Assembly (NCBI GenBank): GCA_937936215.1
Contig: CALGWX010000216.1
Location: 1-6,692 of the forward strand
Direction of reading: 5' to 3'
DNA from: an uncultured Burkholderiaceae bacterium
GTDB lineage: Bacteria; Pseudomonadota; Gammaproteobacteria; Burkholderiales; Burkholderiaceae_F
DNA: 6,692 nt
Each line of letters starts with the position of its first letter. The stretch's first letter is position 1. The notes under the pieces are model-generated. The model saw only the letters and a program-made list of their open reading frames with translations. It ran no database searches and was not told the origin of the DNA. A program made the position numbers and the translations under genes. Below are positions 1-6,202 of this stretch, in pieces.

Positions 1-138
1 GATCAGCCACGCGATGCGGGTGGTCAGCACGCGCGTCTTGCCGCTGCCGGCGCCGGCGAGGATCAGCGCCGGCTGCGCGGGCAGCGTCACCGCGGCGAGC
101 TGCTGATCGTTCAGCCCCGCGAGCAGGCGGTCGGACAT
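1..138 (-). CDS. uvrD: UvrD-type DNA helicase II, N-terminal fragment
   Basis: This is the first 46 codons of a superfamily 1 (UvrD/Rep) ATP-dependent 3'-5' DNA helicase; the rest runs off the left edge. The reverse strand reads MSDRLLAGLNDQQLAAVTLP and continues to RIAWLI. Residues 29-35 are GAGSGKT, the Walker A loop that binds ATP phosphate, and the upstream LNDQQ matches the Q-motif region of this family. The start and the terminal RIAWLI resemble UvrD (MutL- and UvrABC-linked repair helicase) more than Rep or PcrA, but 46 residues cannot fully separate the paralogues. The ATG at 138 is a good start because the Walker A lies at the usual distance from it. No Shine-Dalgarno precedes it; the upstream bases read CCTTTCC. 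It is transcribed divergently from leuS. I see no CTGT-N8-ACAG LexA box upstream, although E. coli uvrD is SOS-controlled. Confidence 0.9.
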   Translation of the reverse strand, partial: MSDRLLAGLNDQQLAAVTLPAQPALILAGAGSGKTRVLTTRIAWLI

Positions 139-172
139 GGAAAGGTCGGAAGGATGCGACGGCAAGCGCCGC

Positions 173-178
173 ATTCTA
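173..178 (-). promoter_or_regulatory. Possible -10 element for uvrD
   Basis: Reading the minus strand, positions 178-173 are TAGAAT, five of six matches to the sigma-70 -10 consensus in an otherwise GC-rich stretch. It would place transcription start about 28 nt before the uvrD ATG. No convincing TTGACA-like -35 is found 16-18 bp upstream, so this is a weak call based on one hexamer and its position. Confidence 0.35.
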
Positions 179-179
179 G

Positions 180-209
180 GGCGTCGCACCGGATCGCTTC
201 GGTGTCGCC
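180..209. repeat. Imperfect hairpin between the divergent promoters
   Basis: The arms are GGCG, a two-base bulge (TC), then G and CACCG; an 8-nt loop; then CGGTG, T and CGCC. That gives 4 + 1 (G-T wobble) + 5 paired bases. It lies between the two -10-like hexamers, overlapping the expected uvrD -35 region. It could be a regulator site or a chance product of high GC; no regulator can be named from the sequence. Confidence 0.3.
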
Positions 210-242
210 ACCGCTCGCGCCAAGGCGATGAAGTCGCGTCGA

Positions 243-248
243 TATACT
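243..248 (+). promoter_or_regulatory. Possible -10 element for the leuS operon
   Basis: TATACT matches five of six bases of the sigma-70 -10 consensus and is the most AT-rich spot before leuS. A start site about 7 bp downstream would leave a leader of about 25 nt before the ATG at 280. No clear -35 hexamer lies at 16-18 bp spacing, and there is no TG extended -10 motif. The call rests on the hexamer and its position. Confidence 0.45.
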
Positions 249-279
249 GCCTCGCTGACTCGCCATCTGACTGCGCCAA

Positions 280-2910
280 ATGCAAGAGAAATACGATCCC
301 CAGCAGGTCGAGGCCGCGGCCCAGGCGCACTGGCGCAGCCGCGACGCCTACCGCGCCGTCGAACACGCCAAGGACGCTTTTGGCCAGCCCAAGCCGAAGT
401 TCTACGTCTGCTCGATGCTGCCCTACCCCAGCGGCAAGCTGCACATGGGGCACGTGCGCAACTACACGCTGAACGACGTGCTGTATCGCATCCTGCGCAT
501 GCGCGGGTACAACGTGATGACGCCGATGGGCTGGGACGCCTTCGGGCTGCCGGCCGAGAACGCCGCCATCGACAAGGGCGTGGCGCCGGCCAAGTGGACG
601 CGCGAGAACATCGCCGAGATGAAGGCGCAGATGCAGCCGCTGGGCCTGGCCTTCGACTGGAGCCGCGAGATCGCCACCTGCGACCCCAGCTACTACAAGT
701 GGAACCAGTGGCTGTTCCTGAAGATGCTCGAGCGCGGCATCGCCTACCGCGCCACCCAGGTGGTCAACTGGGATCCCGTCGACCAGACCGTGCTCGCCAA
801 CGAGCAGGTGATCGATGGCCGCGGCTGGCGCTCCGGCGCCATCGTCGAGCGGCGCGAGATCCCGGGCTACTACCTGCGCATCACCCAGTACGCGGACGAG
901 TTGCTCGACGATCTGAAGCAGCTCGACGGCTGGCCGCCGCAGGTGCGGACGATGCAGGAGAACTGGATCGGCCGCAGCGTCGGCGTCAACTTCGGCTTCC
1001 CGTACACGATCGACGGCGAGGAAAGGCTGCTGCGCGTGTTCACCACCCGTGCCGACACGATCTTCGGCGTGACCTTCGTCGCGGTGGCGGCCGAGCATCC
1101 GCTAGCCACCCGGCTGGCGCGCGACAACCCGCGGCTGGCGGCCTTCATCGACGAGTGCCGCAAGGGCGCCACATCCGAGGCCGACTTGGCGACGATGGAA
1201 AAGCGCGGCCTGGCCACCGCCTTTGCCGTCACCCATCCGCTGACCGGCGAGCGGGTCGAGGTGTGGGTCGGCAACTACGTGCTGATGGGCTACGGCGAGG
1301 GCGCGGTGATGGGCGTGCCGGCGCACGACGAGCGCGACTTCGAGTTCGCCAAGAAGTACGGGCTGGCGATCAAGCAGGTGATCGCGGTGCCCGGCGAGAC
1401 GTTCTCCACCGAGGCCTGGCAGGACTGGTACGCCGACAAGACGCGCGGCGTATGCGTCAACTCCGGCCGCTACGACGGCCTTGCCTACGCCGCCGCCACC
1501 GACGCGATCGCCGCGGATCTCAAGGCCAAGGGGCTCGGCGACAAGCAGGTGCAGTATCGGCTGCGCGACTGGGGCATCTCGCGCCAGCGCTACTGGGGCA
1601 CGCCGATCCCGATCATCCACTGCGACGGCTGCGGCCCGGTGCCGGTGCCGGAGAAGGACCTGCCGGTGGTGCTGCCGGAGCACCTCGTGCCCGACGGCAG
1701 CGGCAACCCGCTGGCGAAGTACGAGCCGTTCCTCGAGACCACCTGCCCGCAGTGCGGGCGGCCGGCGCGGCGCGAGAGCGACACGATGGACACCTTCGTC
1801 GACTCGAGCTGGTACTTCATGCGCTACTGCTCGCCGGACGCGCACGACCGCATGGTCGATGCCCGCAACGACTACTGGATGCCGATGGACCAGTACATCG
1901 GCGGCATCGAGCACGCCGTGCTGCACCTGCTGTATGCGCGCTTCTGGACCAAGGTGATGCGCGACCTCGGCCTAGTGAAGTTCGACGAGCCGTTCCTGCG
2001 CCTGTTCACGCAGGGGATGCTGACCCACGACTGCTACTACCGCGAGGACGACGAGGGCCGCCGCCGCTGGTTCTACCCGCACGAGATCGACATCGAGTAC
2101 GACGAGCGCGGCCGGCCGCTGAAGGCGACCGCGCGCGAGGACGGGCTGCCGGTGATCTACGGCGGCACCGAGAAGATGAGCAAGAGCAAGAACAACGTCG
2201 TCGAGCCGCGCGACATCATCGGCCGCTTCGGCGCCGACACCGCGCGCGCTTTCGTGATGTTTGCCGGCCCGCCGGACCAGAGCGCGGCCTGGAGCAACTC
2301 CGGCGCCGAGGGCACCTACCGCTTCCTGCGCCGGCTGTGGAGCTTCTGCCACGCCCGCCGCGACGCGGTGGCCGGCGCCGGCGCGGTCGATGCGGCGGCG
2401 CTGCCGGCGAGCCTGAAGGCGGTGCGGAGGGAGATCCACCTCAACCTGAAGCAGGCCGACTTCGACTACGAGCGCGTCCAGTACAACACGGTCGTGTCGG
2501 CGGCGATGAAGATGCTCAACGCGCTTGAGGACGCCAAGCTCGGCGACTCGCCGGCGGACCGCGCGCTAGCGCGCGAGGGGCTTGGCATCCTGCTGCGCGT
2601 GCTGTACCCGATCGCGCCGCACATCACCCACGTGCTGTGGCAGGAACTGGGCTTCGCGGCCGCGCTGGGCGACCTGCTCGATGCGCCCTGGCCCGCCGCC
2701 GACGAAGACGCGCTGCGCCAGGACGAGATCGAGCTGGTGGTGCAGGTCAACGGCAAGCTGCGCGGCGCGATCCGCGTGCCCGCGGCCGCCGACAAGGCCG
2801 CGATCGAGCAGGCGGCGCTGGGCGACGCGACGGTGCAAAAGTACCTCGCCGGCCAGCCCGTCAAGCGCGTGGTGGTGGTGCCGAACAAGCTCGTCAACGT
2901 GGTGGTGTGA
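280..2910 (+). CDS. leuS: Leucyl-tRNA synthetase (LeuRS), complete
   Basis: This cytoplasmic class Ia enzyme activates leucine with ATP and loads it on tRNA-Leu (EC 6.1.1.4). It has 876 residues, against 860 in E. coli. In order: the HIGH signature as HMGH (55-58) after PYPSGKL; the N-terminal half of the CP1 insertion with NWDPVDQ (163-169); NWIGRS; the editing domain with the threonine-rich TTRADT (255-260) and GVPAHDERD, whose Asp350 should be the conserved editing aspartate; paired CxxC motifs (C448/C451 and C489/C492) that could bind zinc; DTMDTFVDSSWYF; a leucine-specific insertion; KMSKS (632-636); a helical anticodon-binding region from about 685; and the C-terminal tRNA-binding domain with VNGKLRG (823-829). 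No domain is missing. The ATG at 280 gives the family-typical start MQEKYDPQQVE but lacks a Shine-Dalgarno. It is the first gene of the leuS-lptE-holA-proA block. Confidence 0.98.
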   Translation: MQEKYDPQQVEAAAQAHWRSRDAYRAVEHAKDAFGQPKPKFYVCSMLPYPSGKLHMGHVRNYTLNDVLYRILRMRGYNVMTPMGWDAFGLPAENAAIDKGVAPAKWTRENIAEMKAQMQPLGLAFDWSREIATCDPSYYKWNQWLFLKMLERGIAYRATQVVNWDPVDQTVLANEQVIDGRGWRSGAIVERREIPGYYLRITQYADELLDDLKQLDGWPPQVRTMQENWIGRSVGVNFGFPYTIDGEERLLRVFTTRADTIFGVTFVAVAAEHPLATRLARDNPRLAAFIDECRKGATSEADLATMEKRGLATAFAVTHPLTGERVEVWVGNYVLMGYGEGAVMGVPAHDERDFEFAKKYGLAIKQVIAVPGETFSTEAWQDWYADKTRGVCVNSGRYDGLAYAAATDAIAADLKAKGLGDKQVQYRLRDWGISRQRYWGTPIPIIHCDGCGPVPVPEKDLPVVLPEHLVPDGSGNPLAKYEPFLETTCPQCGRPARRESDTMDTFVDSSWYFMRYCSPDAHDRMVDARNDYWMPMDQYIGGIEHAVLHLLYARFWTKVMRDLGLVKFDEPFLRLFTQGMLTHDCYYREDDEGRRRWFYPHEIDIEYDERGRPLKATAREDGLPVIYGGTEKMSKSKNNVVEPRDIIGRFGADTARAFVMFAGPPDQSAAWSNSGAEGTYRFLRRLWSFCHARRDAVAGAGAVDAAALPASLKAVRREIHLNLKQADFDYERVQYNTVVSAAMKMLNALEDAKLGDSPADRALAREGLGILLRVLYPIAPHITHVLWQELGFAAALGDLLDAPWPAADEDALRQDEIELVVQVNGKLRGAIRVPAAADKAAIEQAALGDATVQKYLAGQPVKRVVVVPNKLVNVVV

Positions 2911-3022
2911 GGCGCACGGCCTTGGCGGCAGCGGCAAGCGTCAAGGCAATGCAACGCGCGTCGTCCGTGGCTGGCGGGGAGCGGTGCCAAGACGCATCCC
3001 GCGGGCCAACCCCAACCGGCGA

Positions 3023-3049
3023 GCGCGTTTCGCCTGCGGCAGGACGCGC
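3023..3049. repeat. Compound inverted repeat (REP-like hairpin candidate)
   Basis: GCGCGT (3023-3028) pairs with ACGCGC (3044-3049), and inside it CCTG (3033-3036) pairs with CAGG (3040-3043) around a CGG loop. The left arm carries a 4-nt TTCG bulge. That makes 10 paired bases in 27 nt. The right arm overlaps the perfect 12-bp palindrome at 3045-3056. The shape recalls extragenic palindromes (REP/BIME), but copy number in the genome is unknown, so the class is inferred. Confidence 0.4.
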
Positions 3050-3101
3050 CGGCGCGCAGCGCGGTCCGAATCCCGATGCGGCCGACTGTGCGCCTCCGAT
3101 C

Positions 3102-3131
3102 GCGGCGAATGCGCCGCAGGCCGTCGCGGCC
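3102..3131. repeat. Two adjacent short hairpins
   Basis: GCGGCG (3102-3107) and CGCCGC (3112-3117) form a perfect 6-bp stem with an AATG tetraloop. One base later, GGCCG (3119-3123) and CGGCC (3127-3131) form a 5-bp stem with a TCG loop. Neither is followed by a T-tract, so they are not standard intrinsic terminators. They could be part of an extragenic palindrome cluster, an mRNA-stabilising structure between leuS and lptE, or chance in very GC-rich DNA. Confidence 0.35.
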
Positions 3132-3152
3132 GCAGGCGCGTCCCAGCCCGGC

Positions 3153-3737
3153 ATGCCCAGCGACGGTTGCGGCGCCGATGCGCGCGCTTCGCGTCGCGGC
3201 CATGCGCGTTCTTCGGTCGACCTCGGGCGCAGCGAGCCGGCCAGCGCCGCGCGGCGGCTGCAGCTGGTCGCGACCCTTGCTCTGGCGGGCGCGCTGGCCG
3301 CCTGCGGCTTTCGGCTGCGCGGCACGCAGACGCTGCCGTTCGACCGTGTGTTCATCGAGGCGCCGACCGCCTCGCCGCTGGCGATCGAGCTGGCCAACGC
3401 GATCCGCAGCGGCACGGCGACCACCGTAGTCCTGACCGCGGCGCAGGCGCAGGCGGTGATCCACATCGTCACCGAAGCGCGCGAGCGCGACGTGCTGTCC
3501 GTCGACGCCGAAGGCCGCGCGCGCGAGTTCCGCAGCCGGCTGCGGGTCGTCTTCCGTGTCAGCGACGGCAAGGCCCGCGAGCACCTCGGCGCCACCCCCA
3601 TCAACGCCTTTCGCGACCTGGCGGCACGCGAGGAGCAGCTGCTGGCGCGCGAGTACGAGGAAGCGCAGCTGTACCAGGACATGCTGGTCGACGTGGCGCA
3701 GCAGATCCTGCGCCGGCTGGCGGCGCTGCGGCCCTGA
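3153..3737 (+). CDS. lptE: LPS-assembly lipoprotein LptE (start uncertain)
   Basis: LptE is the outer-membrane lipoprotein that plugs the LptD barrel and helps insert lipopolysaccharide into the outer leaflet. The sequence shows twin arginines, a hydrophobic stretch (VATLALAGALAAC) ending in a lipobox with Cys51 encoded at 3303-3305, then GFRLRG, the usual start of mature LptE, and an LptE-like domain through FDRVFIEAP, FRVSDG and INAFRDLAAREEQLL to the end. The mature part is 144 residues, shorter than the E. coli protein. The neighbours support the call: between leuS and holA, the classic LptE position, and 7 bp before holA. The start is doubtful. The ATG at 3153 puts about 33 residues before the Arg-Arg pair, unusually long for a lipoprotein; no ATG, GTG or TTG lies nearer in frame, and no Shine-Dalgarno is visible. 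In-frame alternatives are GTG 2967 and ATG 2949 upstream, or a non-canonical CTG at 3258 or 3264. Confidence 0.85.
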   Translation: MPSDGCGADARASRRGHARSSVDLGRSEPASAARRLQLVATLALAGALAACGFRLRGTQTLPFDRVFIEAPTASPLAIELANAIRSGTATTVVLTAAQAQAVIHIVTEARERDVLSVDAEGRAREFRSRLRVVFRVSDGKAREHLGATPINAFRDLAAREEQLLAREYEEAQLYQDMLVDVAQQILRRLAALRP

Positions 3738-3744
3738 AGCGCCG

Positions 3745-4782
3745 ATGCTGCTGAAGCCGGACGCGCTCGCGGCCCACCTGCAGGGGCGTCTGAAGCAGGG
3801 CGCGCTCGCCCCGATCTACGTCGTCGCCGGCGACGAGCCACTGCTGGCGATCGAGGCCCTGGATGCGATCCGCGCCGCCGCGCGAGCCTGCGGCTACAGC
3901 GAGCGCGAGGTGCTGCATGCCGACGCGCGCTTCGACTGGTCGCGGCTGGCGCAGGCGGCCAGCGGCCTGTCGCTGTTCGCCGAGAGGCGCATCGTGGAGC
4001 TGCGGCTGCCCAGCGGCAAGCCCGGCAAGGCCGGCGCCGAGGCGCTGCGCGAGTTCGCGCAGGCTGCGCCGCCAGACCTGCTGGCGCTGCTGTCGCTGCC
4101 GCGGCTGGACCGCGAGACGCGCGCCAGCCGCTGGGCCGCGGCGCTGGAGCACGCGGCGGTGTGGATCGACGTGGAGCGCATCGAGCGGCCGCTGCTGCCG
4201 GAGTGGATCGGCCGCCGGCTGGCGCGCCACGGGCAGCGCGCGCCGCGCGAGGCGCTCGAGTTCATCGCCGACCGCGTCGAGGGCAACCTGCTGGCGGCGC
4301 ACCAGGAAATCGGCAAGCTCGCGCTGCTTTATCCGCCCGGGGAGCTTTCGCTGCAGCAGGTGGCCGACGCCGTCCTCGACGTGGCCCGCTACGACGTCTT
4401 CGCGCTCGCGCCGGCGCTGCTGGCCGGCGATGCGGGCCGCGCGCTGCGGCTGATCGAAGGGCTGCGCGCGGAGGCCGAGCCGCTGCCGCTGGTGCTCTGG
4501 GTGGTGGCCGAGGAGCTGCGCACGCTGCTGCGGCTGCAGGAGGCGACGGCCGCGGGCAAGCCTTTCGCGGTGGCGGCGCGCGAACTGCGGGTTTGGGGGC
4601 CGCGCGAGAAGCTGATGCCGAAGGCGTTGCAGCGGCTGCCCGCGGCGACCATCGCGGCGCTGCTCGCGCGCTGCGCCGACATCGACCGCCTGATCAAGGG
4701 GCTGGCGGCGCCGAATCGCGATGCCGACCCCTGGCTAGAATTGAGCGAGATCGCGCTCGTCTGCGCGCGCGGCCCCGCATGA
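3745..4782 (+). CDS. holA: DNA polymerase III delta subunit
   Basis: The delta subunit is the part of the clamp loader that binds and opens the beta sliding clamp during replication. The product is 345 residues, close to the 343 of E. coli. The N-terminal region has APIYVVAGDEPLL (about 22-34), typical of delta, in which an ATP-binding fold lacks a working Walker A. The most conserved stretch is EGNLLAAHQEIGKLALLY (179-196), followed by DVARYDVFALAPALLAGD and VLWVVAEELRTLL in the C-terminal helical domain that assembles the clamp-loader collar. The ATG at 3745 is chosen because it lies 7 bp after the lptE stop and gives a family-length N-terminus. No good Shine-Dalgarno precedes it, so translation is probably coupled to lptE. 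The last bases overlap the proA start. Confidence 0.94.
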   Translation: MLLKPDALAAHLQGRLKQGALAPIYVVAGDEPLLAIEALDAIRAAARACGYSEREVLHADARFDWSRLAQAASGLSLFAERRIVELRLPSGKPGKAGAEALREFAQAAPPDLLALLSLPRLDRETRASRWAAALEHAAVWIDVERIERPLLPEWIGRRLARHGQRAPREALEFIADRVEGNLLAAHQEIGKLALLYPPGELSLQQVADAVLDVARYDVFALAPALLAGDAGRALRLIEGLRAEAEPLPLVLWVVAEELRTLLRLQEATAAGKPFAVAARELRVWGPREKLMPKALQRLPAATIAALLARCADIDRLIKGLAAPNRDADPWLELSEIALVCARGPA

Positions 4783-6065
4783 ACGCTCCCGTCGAAGCCA
4801 ACGCCGCCGCCGACCTTCCTGGCTACATGGAATCGGTCGGGCGCCGCGCCCGCAGCGCCGCCGTGGCCATGGGCCGGGCCGCCACCGCGCAGAAGAACGC
4901 CGCGCTGGCGGCGATCGCCGCCGGCATCCGCAGCGCCTCGGCATCGATCCTCGAAGCCAACCGCCGCGACGTGGAGCGCGCCACCGCCGCCGGGCTGGAG
5001 GCGCCGCTGCTCGACCGGCTGCGCCTGAGCGGCGCCGCGATCGAGAAGATGGCCGCCGGCGTGGAGAAGATCGTTGCCCTGCCCGATCCGGTCGGCGAGG
5101 TCACCGACGTGCGGCCGCAGCCGTCGGGCCTGCGCATCGGGCGCATGCGGGTGCCGCTCGGCGTCATCGGCATCATTTACGAGAGCCGGCCGAACGTGAC
5201 CGTCGATGCCGCCGCGCTGTGCGTCAAGAGCGGCAACGCCACCATCCTGCGCGGCGGCTCGGAGGCGATCGACAGCAACCGCCTGCTGGCCCAGGTGGTA
5301 AGCCACGGCCTGCGCGCGGCCGGCCTGCCCGGCGAGGCGGTGCAGCTCGTCGAAAGCACCGACCGCGCCGCGGTCGGACTGCTGGTGTCGATGCCGAAGT
5401 ACGTCGACGTGATCGTGCCGCGCGGCGGCCGCGGCCTGATCGAGCGCCTCGCGGCCGAAAGCCGGGTGCCGATGATCAAGCACCTCGACGGCAATTGCCA
5501 TGTCTACGTCGATGCCGCCGCCGACCTGGCGCAGGCAGTCCAGGTTGCGGTGAACGCCAAGACCTACCGCTACGGCATCTGCGGCGCGATGGAAACGCTG
5601 CTGGTGCATGCCGACGTGGCGGCGGTGTTCCTGCCGCAGGTCGCGGCCGAGCTGACCGCGCGCGGTGTGGAGCTGCGCGGCTGCGCCGCCACCTGCGCCC
5701 TGCTGCCGCAGGCCAAACCGGCCGACGAGCAGGACTGGTTCACCGAGTACCTGGCGCCGATCTTGGCGGTGCGGGTGGTCGATTCGCTCGACACCGCCAT
5801 CGCCCACATCGAGCACTACGGCTCGCACCACACCGATGCCATCGTCAGCCGCGACCATGTGGCGATCGAGCGCTTTTTGCGCGAGGTGGACTCCAGCTCG
5901 GTGATGGTCAACGCACCGACCTGCTTCGCCGACGGCTACGAGTACGGCCTCGGCGCCGAGATCGGCATCTCCACCGACAAGCTGCACGCGCGCGGGCCGG
6001 TCGGGCTCGAAGGCCTGACCTCGGAGAAGTTCGTGGTCTTCGGCAGCGGCCAACTGCGCCGCTGA
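4779..6065 (+). CDS. proA: Gamma-glutamyl phosphate reductase
   Basis: ProA reduces gamma-glutamyl phosphate with NADPH to glutamate-5-semialdehyde, the second step of proline synthesis from glutamate (EC 1.2.1.41). The product is 428 residues, normal for this aldehyde dehydrogenase superfamily member. Visible motifs are EANRRDVERA near the N-terminus, GVIGIIYESRPNVTVDAAA (128-146), KSGNATILRGGSEA (150-163), VDVIVPRGGRGLI, HLDGNCHVYVD, NAKTYRYGICGAMETLLVH with the presumed catalytic Cys268, EHYGSHHTDAIV, FLREVDSSSVMVNAPTCFADG and the C-terminal GLEGLTSEKFVV. The residue after the catalytic Cys is Gly, where homologues I recall usually have Asn. The ATG overlaps the holA stop as ATGA with no Shine-Dalgarno, implying termination-reinitiation coupling. 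proB, its usual pathway partner, is not in this window. Confidence 0.97.
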   Translation: MNAPVEANAAADLPGYMESVGRRARSAAVAMGRAATAQKNAALAAIAAGIRSASASILEANRRDVERATAAGLEAPLLDRLRLSGAAIEKMAAGVEKIVALPDPVGEVTDVRPQPSGLRIGRMRVPLGVIGIIYESRPNVTVDAAALCVKSGNATILRGGSEAIDSNRLLAQVVSHGLRAAGLPGEAVQLVESTDRAAVGLLVSMPKYVDVIVPRGGRGLIERLAAESRVPMIKHLDGNCHVYVDAAADLAQAVQVAVNAKTYRYGICGAMETLLVHADVAAVFLPQVAAELTARGVELRGCAATCALLPQAKPADEQDWFTEYLAPILAVRVVDSLDTAIAHIEHYGSHHTDAIVSRDHVAIERFLREVDSSSVMVNAPTCFADGYEYGLGAEIGISTDKLHARGPVGLEGLTSEKFVVFGSGQLRR

Positions 6066-6094
6066 ACGCGCAGCCATCCTCGCAGCGCGGCGCA

Positions 6095-6110
6095 CGGCGA
6101 TGATTCGCCG
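6095..6110. terminator. Weak hairpin after proA (terminator candidate)
   Basis: CGGCGA (6095-6100) pairs perfectly with TCGCCG (6105-6110) around a TGAT loop, 29 bp past the proA stop. The position suits the end of the leuS-proA transcript, but there is no downstream T-tract (GCCTCGATC follows), so it is not a classical intrinsic terminator. Confidence 0.3.
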
Positions 6111-6151
6111 GCCTCGATCACCGCGCCAAGGGTGGCGAAAGGATCGGGTCG

Positions 6152-6166
6152 CGCGGATTGCCCGCG
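6152..6166. terminator. Weak hairpin after the HIT gene (terminator candidate)
   Basis: CGCGG (6152-6156) pairs with CCGCG (6162-6166) around a 5-nt loop, about 36 bp past the HIT stop on the minus strand. No T-run follows on that strand. It may equally be chance pairing in GC-rich DNA. Confidence 0.2.
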
Positions 6167-6202
6167 GCGTCTGTGGCGCAGCCGTCGGCCTCGCGGCAGG
6201 GA

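Larger units (their letters stand above)
2911..3152 (+). other. leuS-lptE spacer, rich in inverted repeats
   Basis: No recognisable gene lies here. The lptE reading frame is open through it, with a possible ATG at 2949 and GTG at 2967, but the translation is a low-complexity Ala/Pro/Gly/Arg string without a motif. About a quarter of the codons from 2949 to about 3212 end in A or T, far more than in leuS, which argues against coding. It contains several short palindromes: CCCGCGGG at 2998-3005, a compound hairpin at 3023-3049, CGCGCCGGCGCG at 3045-3056, and two adjacent hairpins at 3102-3131. Just after the leuS stop, GCCTTG (2919-2924) pairs with CAAGGC (2942-2947), but no T-run follows, so it is not a convincing terminator. 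I see no promoter-like hexamer for lptE. Confidence 0.6.
6066..6202. other. Spacer between converging proA and HIT gene
   Basis: This 137-bp gap between facing stop codons holds no gene I can recognise. It has two small perfect hairpins, at 6095-6110 and 6152-6166, which are the best candidates for 3'-end structures, but neither is followed by a T-run on either strand. Transcription may end here by a Rho-dependent route or by weak structured sites; the sequence does not settle it. Confidence 0.6.

Noticed and set aside
228..2528. A 766-codon open frame on the plus strand inside leuS
   Set aside because: It is the shifted frame of leuS, rich in Arg, Ala and Gly, with no domain. Stops are scarce because of GC content.
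2919..2947. GCCTTG/CAAGGC inverted repeat just after the leuS stop as a terminator
   Set aside because: The loop is 17 nt, the stem only 6 bp, and no T-run follows. The genes beyond are normally co-transcribed with leuS.
3178..3226. ATGCGCG...CTTCG repeated at 3178 and 3202 as a direct repeat
   Set aside because: Only about 12 of the first 14 bases match and the similarity fades after that. It is too weak in GC-rich DNA to call a repeat unit.
2466..3841. Minus-strand open frames covering the leuS end, spacer and lptE
   Set aside because: They are repetitive Arg/Ala/Ser translations without motifs, opposite genes that are well supported. Nothing suggests an antisense gene in the spacer.
4389..6095. 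A 568-codon open frame on the minus strand, antisense to holA and proA
   Set aside because: It is mostly His/Arg/Ala/Gly-rich low-complexity sequence with no motif, and is the mirror of two genes with clear family signatures. Long antisense frames are expected at this GC content.
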